Positions 31,438-39,422 are shown, counted from the stretch's first letter. The stretch is 39,435 nucleotides of DNA from Planctomycetota bacterium (GCA_025459125.1 JALORE010000021.1:1-39435), one strand, 5' to 3'. The notes: generated by a model not told the origin, from the sequence alone. Translations and numbers: made by a program.

Positions 31438-33135
31438 ATGATTAGTGTGCTGGTGCTGGCGACGATCGCGATCTTCGCCGTCGCCTATGTCACGTATGGT
31501 CGGTTCGTCGCCCGGCAGTTGGGGCTGGGCGATACGTACCAGACTCCCGCACATGAGATCAATGACGGCGTGGACTACGTGCCGGCGCGGGCACCGCTGC
31601 TGCTCGGGCAGCACTTCTCCGCGATCGCCGCCGCCGGACCGATCGTCGGGCCAATCCTGGCGGCCATCGCCTTCGGCTGGCTGCCGGCGTGGCTGTGGAT
31701 CATCCTGGGCGCCATCTTCATCGGCGGCGTGCACGATTTCGCCGCCCTGACCGCATCCGTGCGCCACAAGGCCGCCTCCGTCGGCGAGATTGCACGGCTG
31801 TACCTGCCCGGGCGGACCTACGTGTTCTTTCTGGTGTTCATCTGGCTGGCCCTGGTCTATGTGATCATCGCGTTCACCGACATCACCGCCCAGACCTTCA
31901 AGGCGGTGGCCCAGGGCGAGGCCTACGGGCCGGGTGTCGCGGCCTCGTCGGTCCTGTACTTGGCGCTGGCGGTCGTCATGGGCCTGCTGCTGCGCTTCAC
32001 CCGGCTGAAGCTGTGGCTGCTGACGGCGGTCTTTCTGCCGCTGGTCCTGCTGGCGGTGTGGCTCGGACCGCAACTGCCGGCACCGGTGCTGAGCTTCTTC
32101 GGCGGCATCTCGGTCAAGCAATGGGACGTCGTCCTGCTGATCTACTGCTTCGTCGCCTCGGTCATTCCCATGTGGCTGCTCCTGCAGCCGCGCGGCTATC
32201 TGGGGGGCTGGCTGCTGTACCTGACCATCTTCATCGGCTTGGCGGGAGCCCTGTTCGGCGGCTTCGAGATCGCCTATCCCGCCCTGAACGTCGCGGGCCT
32301 CAAGAGCCTGGCCAACGGCAGTTTGCTGTTCCCCTTCCTGTTCATCACCGTCGCCTGCGGCGCCTGCTCGGGCTTTCATGCCATCGTCTCGTCCGGCACC
32401 ACCTCCAAGCAGCTCAACAAGGAGACGGACGCCCGCCCGATCGGGTACGGCGCCATGCTGCTGGAAGGCGTCGTCGCGGTACTCGCCCTGGCGACGGTCA
32501 TTATGATCGGACGCGGCTCGGAGCAGCTCAAGATGGACCCCAATCTCATCTACGCTCACGGCCTGGCGCAGTATCTCGACCTGATGGGAGTGAGCTTCGG
32601 TGTCGCGTTCCCGTTCGCCCTGCTGGCGTTCTCCACCTTCGTCTACGACACCCTGGACGTCTCGACCCGCTTGGCCCGCTATATCCTCCAGGAGCTCACC
32701 GGCTGGCGCGGCCTGTGGGGCAACTGGCTGGCCGCGGCACTGAGCCTGGCGGCCCCCCTGACCTTCCTGCTGGCGGCCGAAGAGAAGGCCTACAAGTACG
32801 CCTGGCCGATCTTCGGCACCAGCAACCAGATGCTGGCGAGCCTGACCCTGCTGGCCGTCTCGGGTTGGCTGCTGCGCTCCGGCCGGCGGGCCTTCTACAC
32901 GATCCTGCCCATGCTGTTCATGCTCGTGACGACCATGGTCGCGCTGGTCCTGCAGGTCCTGCCGTTCCTCGCGGCGCTGCCGGACTTGGTCGCCGGCAAA
33001 GGCGCCAAGCGCGAGGTCCTCATCTCCGGCACGTGCGGTGCGGTCCTGCTGGTCCTGGGCGGTCTATCGGCCCTCTCCGCAACCCGAGCCCTGCTCACGC
33101 GCCCGGCCCCGAGCTACCCTGCGTCCGGCGTCTAG
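31438..33135 (+). CDS. cstA: CstA-family membrane transporter
   Basis: 565 aa from ATG 31438, with AGGAGG six bases upstream; an upstream extension in frame lacks a ribosome site. About 14-16 membrane helices alternate with short loops. Family signature near the N-terminus: DYVPARAPLLLGQHFSAIAA then AGPIVGPILA, and FIGGVHDFAALTASVRHKA. Later FITVACGACSGFHAIVSSGT with SSGTTSKQL, and IFGTSNQMLASLTLLAVSGW. Known CstA proteins import peptides and pyruvate, and are often induced at starvation. This is the shorter form (enteric CstA is about 700 aa). 98 bases separate it from der, with no clear promoter, so it may be read through or start from an unseen one. Confidence 0.93.
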   Translation: MISVLVLATIAIFAVAYVTYGRFVARQLGLGDTYQTPAHEINDGVDYVPARAPLLLGQHFSAIAAAGPIVGPILAAIAFGWLPAWLWIILGAIFIGGVHDFAALTASVRHKAASVGEIARLYLPGRTYVFFLVFIWLALVYVIIAFTDITAQTFKAVAQGEAYGPGVAASSVLYLALAVVMGLLLRFTRLKLWLLTAVFLPLVLLAVWLGPQLPAPVLSFFGGISVKQWDVVLLIYCFVASVIPMWLLLQPRGYLGGWLLYLTIFIGLAGALFGGFEIAYPALNVAGLKSLANGSLLFPFLFITVACGACSGFHAIVSSGTTSKQLNKETDARPIGYGAMLLEGVVAVLALATVIMIGRGSEQLKMDPNLIYAHGLAQYLDLMGVSFGVAFPFALLAFSTFVYDTLDVSTRLARYILQELTGWRGLWGNWLAAALSLAAPLTFLLAAEEKAYKYAWPIFGTSNQMLASLTLLAVSGWLLRSGRRAFYTILPMLFMLVTTMVALVLQVLPFLAALPDLVAGKGAKREVLISGTCGAVLLVLGGLSALSATRALLTRPAPSYPASGV

Positions 33136-33210
33136 CCCGACGCCTGTCTGACGACGGTGCGTTCCGGATGGCATCGTCAACGCCGAAGGCATCGATTGGT
33201 GCGGAACGCT

Positions 33211-34296
33211 TCAGGGCTCCGGCGGGGCACTCGTCGCCCCCTTGGGCACCAGGGTGAATCGCGCCTTGGGCGGGGGCACATCCCTTTCCCTCCGGATCGC
33301 GTCCTGCCGAACATAATCCTCCGGAAAGCAGAACTCGAGCTCACGCTGGATCTCCGGCTCCGTCGACTGCCGATCCGAGTCCTTGACATACAGGAGGAGC
33401 TGGTAAGGCATCCCCTCGTACGCCTGCTTCGCCATATCCGTGGCCTGGATCATGACGGCCGCCAGCTCGGTCGGGTCGTTCTTGAGAACCACCTCGAACT
33501 TGCCCTGCATATTCTGGCTGAAGCAGATGCCCACCACCGCCGGCACGCGGTGGCTGCCGAGCACATTCTGCGCCGGGGCCAACTGCACCTTCACGCGGGT
33601 CGAGACCTCCCATTGCTGCCCCGGGACCAGCTCGATGTATGGCGTCTTGTCGATCGGCATGGTTTTGGCGCGGGTCTGCTCTTCCGGCGTCAGGCGGACC
33701 GCGGCCTTGCGGACTTCCGCTTCGCCCTTGGGCACGTACGCGTCCACCCGATCCGGCACGATGCTCTTGACCTGCACCCGGGAGGCATCGAGCCCGACGC
33801 ACTCGACCACCACCGGTACTTTGACCATGTCCTCGGCACGCAGCGTCAGCTTCTTGGGCTCGCAGCTTTCGACCGTCAGCTCGAGCTGGCGAATCTCCTC
33901 GTTGCGAGTGAGGAAGTCCAGGACATCCAGCGTGCGGTCGCCCGCCTGGGTAATGCCTTCCCGCTCGGGGACCAGGAACAGGTTCAAATCAAGCCGGCCC
34001 CGGTTCGCCAGACGCCGAACTTCCGCCACCCGGGCGGCCGGCCCCTTCAGCACCACCGAATCGAGCGGCACGGACGTCTGCAGGCTCGGCCCTTCGCCTT
34101 CCTCGACGAAGTTGACCCACAGCGCCGGGTTGCTCGATTTGGCCACTTCCACCCGGACGTCCACCAGACTCAGCCGCTCGTCGATGGCCAGGTCCGCCCA
34201 GACCCAGATCAGGGCCGTCAGGAACACGACGATGGATACCTTGCTGGGATTGATCTTCTTGGCCATCACTTCCGTTGGACTTCCCTGCCTGTTCAT
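33211..34296 (-). CDS. cdaR: YbbR/CdaR-like protein, partner of the diadenylate cyclase
   Basis: 361 aa from ATG 34296, which overlaps the cdaA stop (ATGA); ATG 34266 with GGAAG upstream is an alternative that would start right at the hydrophobic segment. One membrane helix (about 19-38, VSIVVFLTALIWVWADLAID) anchors a large outer part. The outer part has repeating beta-rich units of YbbR type, e.g. VPLDSVVLKGPAARVAEVRR and VQVKSIVPDRVDAYVPKGEA. In Firmicutes CdaR binds CdaA and modulates c-di-AMP synthesis; the same gene order and coupling here support that role. The individual YbbR repeats are divergent, so the symbol rests largely on context. Confidence 0.7.
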   Translation of the reverse strand: MNRQGSPTEVMAKKINPSKVSIVVFLTALIWVWADLAIDERLSLVDVRVEVAKSSNPALWVNFVEEGEGPSLQTSVPLDSVVLKGPAARVAEVRRLANRGRLDLNLFLVPEREGITQAGDRTLDVLDFLTRNEEIRQLELTVESCEPKKLTLRAEDMVKVPVVVECVGLDASRVQVKSIVPDRVDAYVPKGEAEVRKAAVRLTPEEQTRAKTMPIDKTPYIELVPGQQWEVSTRVKVQLAPAQNVLGSHRVPAVVGICFSQNMQGKFEVVLKNDPTELAAVMIQATDMAKQAYEGMPYQLLLYVKDSDRQSTEPEIQRELEFCFPEDYVRQDAIRRERDVPPPKARFTLVPKGATSAPPEP

Positions 34297-35126
34297 CCGA
34301 CGGGGCGTTTGAGCCACCGTTCCACGAGAGGAACGTGCACGTCCGCGGCCACCCCGCTGAGATAGGAGCGAATCTGCGATTCCGTGACGTTACGGACCAA
34401 CTCACCCTGCTGGGCCACCGAAATGGTCCCGGTCTCTTCGCTGACGACCAGGCACATCGCGTCCGAGCCCGCGGTGATGCCGACCGCCGCCCGGTGGCGG
34501 GAACCCAGCTCGACGCCGGAGACGCTGTCCGCTTCCGCCAGCGGCAACTGCACGCTGGCGGCGATGATCCGGTCACTCCGGACGACGACCGCCATATCGT
34601 GCAACGGCGTGCCGGGATAGAAGATCGTCTTCAGCAGATCCGACGTCACGCGCGCATCCAGGCGCACCCCGGTCTCGATGAACTCGCCCAGCGCCACCTG
34701 CCTCTCGATCACGATAATGGCGCCGATCCGCCCGGCCGACAGCTCGGTTACTGCGGTCACCAGCTCTTCCACCGTCCGGGAGAGCTGATGCGAGGAACCC
34801 GTCCAGATCCGCGGCTGGCCGATCTGGATCAACACCCGGCGAATCTCCGGTTGGAACCCCGCCACCGCCACGATCAGGATGGAGATCAGGAAACCTTTGT
34901 ACAGGTACTGGAGCCGGTCGAAGGGCAGCCGCTCCACGACGAGGTTCAGGATGAGGACCCCCGCCACGAGGATGAAGATGACGCCGCGAAAGAGCCGCTC
35001 GCCGCGCGTGCCTTCCAGGAAGTTGACCACCCACCAGACCACCAGCCCGATCGAGATCAATTCGATGGCGACGATCCATCCCGGGTAGTGCCAGACCCGC
35101 GCGAAGTATTCAACGAATGCGTCCAC
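34293..35126 (-). CDS. cdaA: Membrane diadenylate cyclase (CdaA, DisA_N domain)
   Basis: 277 aa from GTG 35126, AAGGG upstream; the frame is open further but starts inside a repeat. Three N-terminal membrane helices (about 17-37, 45-64, 73-92) precede the DAC domain. Visible: GAIIVIERQVALGEFIETGV, PGTPLHDMAVVVRSDRIIAA, LGSRHRAAVGITAGSDAMCL and VVSEETGTISVAQQGEL. The catalytic RHR motif is intact. The DGA motif reads DMA (codons GAT ATG GCG). The enzyme condenses two ATP into c-di-AMP, controlling osmolyte and potassium transport and cell-wall homeostasis. Topology and length fit CdaA and not DisA. It is followed by the YbbR-like gene, the usual arrangement. Confidence 0.93.
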   Translation of the reverse strand: MDAFVEYFARVWHYPGWIVAIELISIGLVVWWVVNFLEGTRGERLFRGVIFILVAGVLILNLVVERLPFDRLQYLYKGFLISILIVAVAGFQPEIRRVLIQIGQPRIWTGSSHQLSRTVEELVTAVTELSAGRIGAIIVIERQVALGEFIETGVRLDARVTSDLLKTIFYPGTPLHDMAVVVRSDRIIAASVQLPLAEADSVSGVELGSRHRAAVGITAGSDAMCLVVSEETGTISVAQQGELVRNVTESQIRSYLSGVAADVHVPLVERWLKRPVG

Positions 35127-35151
35127 CGATCCAGACCCTTTCCCTGGGTAT

Positions 35152-35240
35152 GGATGATTGATGATGTACAACTGAACGGCGCGCGGCGGACCACCCGCCG
35201 TGCGCCGGTAAATCACGAATCGTCAATCACCAATCGCCAA
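35152..35240. repeat. AT-armed palindromic repeat (GATGATTGATGATG)
   Basis: Left arm GGATGATTGATGATG, right arm AAATCACGAATCGTCAATCA plus CCAATCG; the middle has GCGCGCGGCGGACC and ACCCGCCGTGCGCC facing each other. It lies between the lipoprotein and cdaA genes and so is probably transcribed. Confidence 0.65.
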
Positions 35241-35249
35241 CTACCAATC

Positions 35250-35513
35250 CTACGGGAGCCGCTTGTCCGTCAGCATGCTGGGCTTGTCGAGCAGCAGGAA
35301 CTTGTCGATGTCGGACATCAGCATCTGCGTGTTGAGGCTCATGGCACGCTTATGCCGGCGATTCACTTCCGCGGCCGTTTCGCCCGGTTGGCGCGTGGCA
35401 CAGCCGGCCAGCAGCAGGGCCACCAGGTACAGGCCCACGACCAACGTGAAAAGGCGCAACCGCGCGACCCCGCGTCGGTCTTTCCTATTTTCCACTGCCA
35501 TCACGCTTCTCAT
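35250..35513 (-). CDS. Small predicted lipoprotein
   Basis: 87 aa from ATG 35513, five bases after GGGG; the adjacent ATG at 35516 is also possible. A basic start (ENRKDRRGVARLR) is followed by LFTLVVGLYLVALLLAGC, where LLLAGC is a fitting lipobox with Cys as lipid attachment site. The mature part is only about 50 residues, rich in charged and Met residues (MSLNTQMLMSDIDKFLLLDK). No family recognised. As first gene behind the strong promoter at 35632-35660 it is probably co-transcribed with cdaA and the YbbR-like gene, although a palindromic repeat lies between. Confidence 0.72.
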   Translation of the reverse strand: MRSVMAVENRKDRRGVARLRLFTLVVGLYLVALLLAGCATRQPGETAAEVNRRHKRAMSLNTQMLMSDIDKFLLLDKPSMLTDKRLP

Positions 35514-35631
35514 CATGTCCCCTTCTCTAATGTGTCTATCCGCGGCTGTGCGGCTCGGCAACAGTCCGGATCTGGCCCAACCATCCCGTCATGCCTGGGG
35601 GTGGCCTAAAGCCGGTCCCACCATGCAGTTA

Positions 35632-35660
35632 ATTATAGCGGTCCTGCCCCGGCACGTCAA
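35632..35660 (-). promoter_or_regulatory. Promoter of the lipoprotein-cdaA-cdaR group
   Basis: On the minus strand, TTGACG (35655-35660), exactly 17 bp, then TATAAT (35632-35637). Predicted start near 35625, giving a leader of about 110 nt. Confidence 0.8.
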
Positions 35661-35832
35661 GTCCGATACCAAGGGCCGGGCAAAATAACTTGGCCCGTCC
35701 GCCGCCGCGCAGCGCGCGCCGGCAATTGCCCTGCAGCATTCCATGTCGGGTGCATATCACACCCCATCTTCATCAGGTCTCGAAGCTCAAGAATCAAATC
35801 GGCGCTTGCTCCGCAGTGCCGGGGCAAGCTCC

Positions 35833-35862
35833 TTGACGCCGGCCCGCGGCCGTCGCTACAAT
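35833..35862 (+). promoter_or_regulatory. Promoter of the URO-D-family gene
   Basis: TTGACG (35833-35838), 18 bp, TACAAT (35857-35862). Predicted start near 35869, about 49 nt before the start codon. Confidence 0.65.
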
Positions 35863-35917
35863 TGTCCCGCACGATGCCGGGGCCGGACCAGTGCCCGGCA
35901 CGAGATAGGAGCCGACC

Positions 35918-37204
35918 ATGAGAACCGAGTCTCCCAAGAAGCCCCTGACGGGTCGCCAACGGGTGCTCTGCGCCCTCAACCACCAGCCGGCCGACCGCGT
36001 CCCGGTCGATCTCGGCGGCACGCCCTGCTCGGGTGCCCACGTCAGTGTCATCGCCAAGCTGCGGCAGATGCTCGGACTGGACCGCTCCGCCGACCGGGTC
36101 AAGGTGACCGAGCCCTACCAGATGCTCGGCGAAATGGCCGCCGACCTGCGCCACGCCCTGGGCATCGACGTGGTCCACCTTCCCAACCGGACCAACATGT
36201 TCGGCTACGAGAACGCCGGCTGGAAGCCCTGGCGGACCTTCGACGGCACGGACGTGCTCGTCCCCAGCCAGTTCAACACCGTCCCGGAGCCCAATGGGGA
36301 CATCCTGATGTACCCCCAGGGGGACAAGTCGGTCCCGCCGTCGGCCCGAATGCCCCAGGGCGGCTACTACTTCGACTCCATCATCCGCCAGAAGCCCCTC
36401 GACGACGCCAAGCTCGATCCGGCCGATAATCTCGAAGAATTCGGGCCTATCAGCGAAGAGAACCTGCGTCACTACGAGCGGCTGGCCGACGACCTCCACC
36501 GCAACACCGACCTCGCCATCGCCGCGGGCTTCCCCGGGACCGCCTTCGGCGACATCGCCCTGGTCCCCGGCCCCTGGATGAAGGACCCCAAGGGCATCCG
36601 CGACATCGAAGAATGGTACATCAGCACCGTGACCCGGCGCGAGTATATCCGGGAGATCTTCGCCCGCCAGGCCGAGATCGCCGTCGCCAACCTCCAGCGG
36701 ATCCACCAGGCTGTCGGCGATCGGGTCCACGTGGTCTTCATGGACGGCACCGACCTGGCCTCCCAGAACAGCCTCTTCTGCTCCCCCGACACCTACCGGG
36801 AGCTGTATCTCCCTTACGCAAAACAAGTTAACGACTGGGTCCACGCCCATACGAAATGGAAGACCCTCAAGCATTGCTGCGGCGGGTGCGAGCCGTTGAT
36901 CGACGGCTTCATCGCCGCCGGCTACGATGTCCTCAACCCCGTCCAGACCTCCGCCCGCGGCATGGATCCCAAGCACCTAATCGAGACCTTCGGCGACCGC
37001 ATCGTCTTCTGGGGCGGCGGCGTGGACACCCAGCAGACCCTGCCCTTCGGCACCCCGGATGAGGTCCGCCGCCAAGTGCAGGACCGGGTGAAGATCTTCG
37101 GCCGTAAGCACGGCTACGTCTTCAACCCCATCCACAACATCCAGTGCAACACCCCCACGGAAAACGTCGTGGCCATGTTCCAGGCCCTGGGCCGCAAAGT
37201 GTAG
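35918..37204 (+). CDS. URO-D-family protein, probable methyltransferase
   Basis: 428 aa. ATG 35918 with TAGGAG six bases upstream. Member of the uroporphyrinogen decarboxylase fold family: the N-terminus RQRVLCALNHQPADRVPVDL is typical, and the C-terminal half has LKHCCGGCEPLIDGFIAAGY then DVLNPVQTSARGMDPKHLIE and FWGGGVDTQQTLPFGTPDEV. It is longer than true HemE (about 350 aa), and the His/Cys cluster HCCGGC resembles the zinc site of corrinoid-dependent methyltransferases (MtaA/MtbA-like). I therefore expect methyl transfer or demethylation more than heme synthesis. The substrate is unknown; many paralogues of this type occur in planctomycetes. No corrinoid protein gene is adjacent. Its stop codon lies inside a dispersed repeat. 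Confidence 0.85.
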   Translation: MRTESPKKPLTGRQRVLCALNHQPADRVPVDLGGTPCSGAHVSVIAKLRQMLGLDRSADRVKVTEPYQMLGEMAADLRHALGIDVVHLPNRTNMFGYENAGWKPWRTFDGTDVLVPSQFNTVPEPNGDILMYPQGDKSVPPSARMPQGGYYFDSIIRQKPLDDAKLDPADNLEEFGPISEENLRHYERLADDLHRNTDLAIAAGFPGTAFGDIALVPGPWMKDPKGIRDIEEWYISTVTRREYIREIFARQAEIAVANLQRIHQAVGDRVHVVFMDGTDLASQNSLFCSPDTYRELYLPYAKQVNDWVHAHTKWKTLKHCCGGCEPLIDGFIAAGYDVLNPVQTSARGMDPKHLIETFGDRIVFWGGGVDTQQTLPFGTPDEVRRQVQDRVKIFGRKHGYVFNPIHNIQCNTPTENVVAMFQALGRKV

Positions 37205-37227
37205 GATGGGCTTTAGCCCATGCGGTT
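37201..37227. repeat. GTAGGATGGGCTTTAGCCCA repeat, copy 1
   Basis: GTAGGATGGGCTTTAGCCCA followed by TGCGGTT; holds a GGGCTTTAGCCC palindrome and includes the stop codon of the preceding gene. A second copy lies at 37403-37429 in the same orientation. The same short palindrome is widespread in bacterial genomes. Confidence 0.75.
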
Positions 37228-37242
37228 GCGGCGGCCGCCGGG

Positions 37243-37381
37243 GAAGATCGTCAAGTTCCAGGGTTGACGATCTTTCCCCCGCAAGAACCCCGAAATCACG
37301 CCAAAAACGCGAAGATCGTCAAGATCGTCAACTTTTTACATTGACGATCTTCAATGCGTTTGGCGATCTTCAAGGACCTGG
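37243..37381. repeat. GAAGATCGTC/GACGATCTTC inverted units
   Basis: GAAGATCGTCAA at 37243 faces TTGACGATCTT at 37264; GAAGATCGTCAA at 37311 faces TTGACGATCTTC at 37341; one more GGCGATCTTC ends near 37381. Two nested hairpins could form on either strand. Confidence 0.7.
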
Positions 37382-37402
37382 GCGGTCTGGCGGAGTGAGC
37401 AC

Positions 37403-37429
37403 GTAGGATGGGCTTGGGCCCATGCGGTT
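37403..37429. repeat. GTAGGATGGGCTTGGGCCCA repeat, copy 2
   Basis: Same as 37201-37227 with three base changes in the centre. The two copies flank the GAAGATCGTC units as a direct repeat about 200 bases apart. Confidence 0.75.
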
Positions 37430-37660
37430 CGGTGGTCCAGCCATTGGGCATCCCCCGCAAGCTGACAGCCATACCCCGTTCGTTCCTGGCGTTGTGCGGT
37501 TTCCCAACGCCGGCAAACTGGATTGGCCCGCCTCTGGTCAGCGTGTGACATCCAATATTGTGAAAATCGGAACAACAACAGAAAAGCCCTCACCGCCGCA
37601 CAGAACCAACGGGGCCCCCGCGCGGCCTCGCCGCGCTCGGCCGCAGCCAAGAACCTGTTC

Positions 37661-37740
37661 TCGCGCCAGGACGCAGAGATCGCGAAGAAGACCTGGTGAA
37701 AGTGCCTTCACCCTTGGCGCTCTTGGCGTCTTGTCGCGAG
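37661..37740. repeat. CGCAGAGATCGCGAAG-type palindromic repeat
   Basis: Left arm TCGCGCCAGGACGCAGAGAT then CGCGAAGAAG; right arm CTTGGCGCTCTTGGCGTCTT then GTCGCGAG. Arms are approximate complements of short units, like the common CGCAGAGACGC family of bacterial intergenic palindromes. Confidence 0.6.
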
Positions 37741-37888
37741 ACATAATTCTTGTCGTTTCCGTGACTTCTCTCCTGCTCCGGTGGGATTTTGCGCAGGAAA
37801 TCAGGAATCCAGCAGGTAGTAATACGAATGGGAATCGTCGCTGAAGCTCAACGGAGTGCCGGACCCCAGAATCCCCTCACCTGCGAGG

Positions 37889-38155
37889 TTATTCGTGCTC
37901 GAAGACCATCTTCTGGACCTCGACACCTTCAATCGTCTTGAGCTTCTCCATCAACTCATAAATCGGCTGTTCCGGGCCCGCCATTTCGAGCAGGACCAAG
38001 CCGTTGGGTGAGCAGAAATCCTCAGAAACGGTGTGCAGGCCCAGCCGGGTCTTAATGCTGCAGCCGTACTCGGTCAACAGCTCCTGAATGCGCGGGACGT
38101 GCCGCACCCGTTCGGTGATGTGTACGCCCAATACGATGTGTCTGGCCTGATCCAT
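37889..38155 (-). CDS. Small ACT-like regulatory protein (TM1266-like)
   Basis: 88 aa from ATG 38155, which has AAAGGA upstream; a longer frame has no ribosome site. The sequence fits one ferredoxin-like ACT unit: HIVLGVHITERVRHVPRIQE, LLTEYGCSIKTRLGLHTVSE, NGLVLLEMAGPEQPIYELME, KLKTIEGVEVQKMVF. Overall it resembles the small TM1266-type proteins annotated as putative iron-only hydrogenase regulators, which bind a ligand through their ACT fold. No hydrogenase gene is in the window, so the regulated process is unknown. It has its own likely promoter (38232-38259). Confidence 0.75.
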   Translation of the reverse strand: MDQARHIVLGVHITERVRHVPRIQELLTEYGCSIKTRLGLHTVSEDFCSPNGLVLLEMAGPEQPIYELMEKLKTIEGVEVQKMVFEHE

Positions 38156-38231
38156 GATTTCCGTCCTTTCTCGGTTGTACCACCATTTCCAGTGGCGCGA
38201 CGCTCGCTTGCGTGGCGCCCCCTGGGGAATC

Positions 38232-38259
38232 AGGATAGTGCCCATCCACGAGATTTCAA
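38232..38259 (-). promoter_or_regulatory. Promoter of the ACT-like gene
   Basis: On the minus strand, TTGAAA (38254-38259), 16 bp, TATCCT (38232-38237); start near 38225. Confidence 0.5.
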
Positions 38260-38470
38260 GCCTGGGGCCCTGCTTTCGCGACAATCAGCGTTGAATCGGG
38301 GGGAGGCAACCCGCCGTCGGTTCTGTCGAGGTTTCCCGTCCGGATGCCGCCGGATCACAACCATCACACCACACGGACCCGCACGCGGAACAGTATCAAG
38401 AGCGGTTCGCCCGGGATCCCGCGGGTTGAACCCTGTGGTTTCGTGTTTCGTGCCCTCTGTTGGTTCCAGC

Positions 38471-38499
38471 TTGAACGTGGCGCTTCCGCCAGGTAGACT
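38471..38499 (+). promoter_or_regulatory. Promoter of the FMN reductase gene
   Basis: TTGAAC (38471-38476), 17 bp, TAGACT (38494-38499); start near 38506, leaving a leader of about 124 nt. Confidence 0.45.
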
Positions 38500-38629
38500 T
38501 GTAGCCGTGGCTGAGCTCGAATCCCGTGTCTGGGTCCAGCCGCCCACAGAATGGTGGTGTGTCCTGCGTCACCGCCCGCGTGACGGGGAGAGGCCGTGTC
38601 AAGGGAATTGCACTACTTGGGAGGAAACA

Positions 38630-39211
38630 ATGATCAAGGTGGCAATCATTATCGGAAGCACGCGTCCAGGTCGTAAGGCCGAGGCTGTAGCCCGCTGGGT
38701 CTACGACATCGCCCGGAAACGCGGCGAGGCCGAGTTTGAAGTCGTGGACATCGCAGATTTCAACCTGCCCCTCCTCGACGAGGCCGTACCGCCGGCGATG
38801 GGTCAATACAGTCAGCCCCACACCAAGGCATGGGCGGCCAAGATCGCCTCCTTCGACGCTTATGTCTTCGTGACACCGGAATACAATCATGGGCCCTCCG
38901 GCGCGTTGAAGAACGCCATTGACTACCTCTATGGGGAATGGAACAACAAGTCCGCCGGCTTCGTGAGCTACGGCAGCGCCGGTGGCGCGCGTGCCGTCGA
39001 GCAACTGCGGCTGGTGATGGGGGAGTTGCTGGTCGCCGACGTCCGCGCCCAAGTCCTGCTTTCGCTCTTCACGGACTTTGAGAATTTCAGCGCCTTCAAG
39101 CCGGCCGCCTCCCATGAGAAATCCGTCAACGCCATGCTCGACCAGGTGATCGCTTGGGGTAGTGCGCTGAAGGCCATGCGACTGGAATCCCGCCGCGGCA
39201 AAGTGGCGTGA
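38630..39211 (+). CDS. NAD(P)H-dependent FMN reductase (flavodoxin-like)
   Basis: 193 aa from ATG 38630, with GGGAGGA just upstream; a longer frame is rejected. The flavodoxin-like fold is clear: the FMN-phosphate loop GSTRPGRKAEAVARWV (about 9-24), VVDIADFNLPLLDEAVPP, and the second FMN motif FVTPEYNHGPSGALKNAIDY (about 83-102) with the family's PEYNH. FVSYGSAGGARAVEQLR follows. It should be a soluble dimer or tetramer that reduces FMN, quinones or azo-type acceptors with NAD(P)H; the true acceptor is not visible. No partner oxygenase gene is adjacent, so a role in flavin supply or quinone detoxification is as likely as any. Confidence 0.93.
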   Translation: MIKVAIIIGSTRPGRKAEAVARWVYDIARKRGEAEFEVVDIADFNLPLLDEAVPPAMGQYSQPHTKAWAAKIASFDAYVFVTPEYNHGPSGALKNAIDYLYGEWNNKSAGFVSYGSAGGARAVEQLRLVMGELLVADVRAQVLLSLFTDFENFSAFKPAASHEKSVNAMLDQVIAWGSALKAMRLESRRGKVA

Positions 39212-39243
39212 TGCGGAATCAGCGACACAGGGCTCATACCGGA

Positions 39244-39422
39244 GCGTCTGGGGGTCGCACCTGCACAAGCGTCTGGGGGTCGCACCTACACATTTCACAT
39301 TCCGGTGTGCCGGACAATCCAAGAACCACGCATATCGAGAGCACCTGCAGTGGTTCCGAGTCGCTTGACGCCAAGCGTACGAGTCGGGAAGCCGAGCTGT
39401 GAACTGTGTAGGTGCGAGCCCG
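39244..39422. repeat. Tandem and inverted repeat at the right edge, possible mobile-element end
   Basis: A 25-bp unit GCGTCTGGGGGTCGCACCTG (then CACAA) occurs twice in tandem at 39244-39268 and 39269-39293. The stretch GGGTCGCACCTACACATTTC (39277 on) returns inverted at 39399-39421 as TGTGTAGGTGCGAGCC, 20 of 22 positions matching with a one-base indel. The roughly 100 bases between show no gene. It could be a small non-autonomous element or the end of a larger insertion sequence beyond the window. Confidence 0.55.

Larger units (their letters stand above)
35514..35917. other. Divergent promoter region
   Basis: 404 bases without a gene, holding one near-consensus promoter for each direction (35632-35660 minus, 35833-35862 plus). 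Nothing else recognised. Confidence 0.6.
37205..37888. other. 684-bp stretch made largely of short repeats
   Basis: No protein gene recognised. Three repeat types lie in a row: GTAGGATGGGC copies (37201 and 37403), GAAGATCGTC inverted units (37243-37381), and a CGCAGAGATCGCGAAG palindrome (37661-37740). 37430-37660 and 37741-37888 show nothing I can name. Confidence 0.6.
38156..38629. other. Divergent promoter region
   Basis: 474 bases without a gene. A leftward promoter (38232-38259) serves the ACT-like gene and a rightward one (38471-38499) the FMN reductase gene. The open frame running into the reductase from 38033 crosses both promoters and has no ribosome site. Confidence 0.55.

Noticed and set aside
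33159-33209. GCGTTCCG/CGGAACGC inverted repeat between converging cstA and cdaR, as a terminator
   Set aside because: Only 8 bp with a 35-nt loop and no T-run on either strand.
38033-38629. N-terminal extension of the FMN reductase frame
   Set aside because: It crosses two promoters and the antisense ACT-like gene, and the ATG at 38630 has an ideal ribosome site and a complete flavodoxin-like start.
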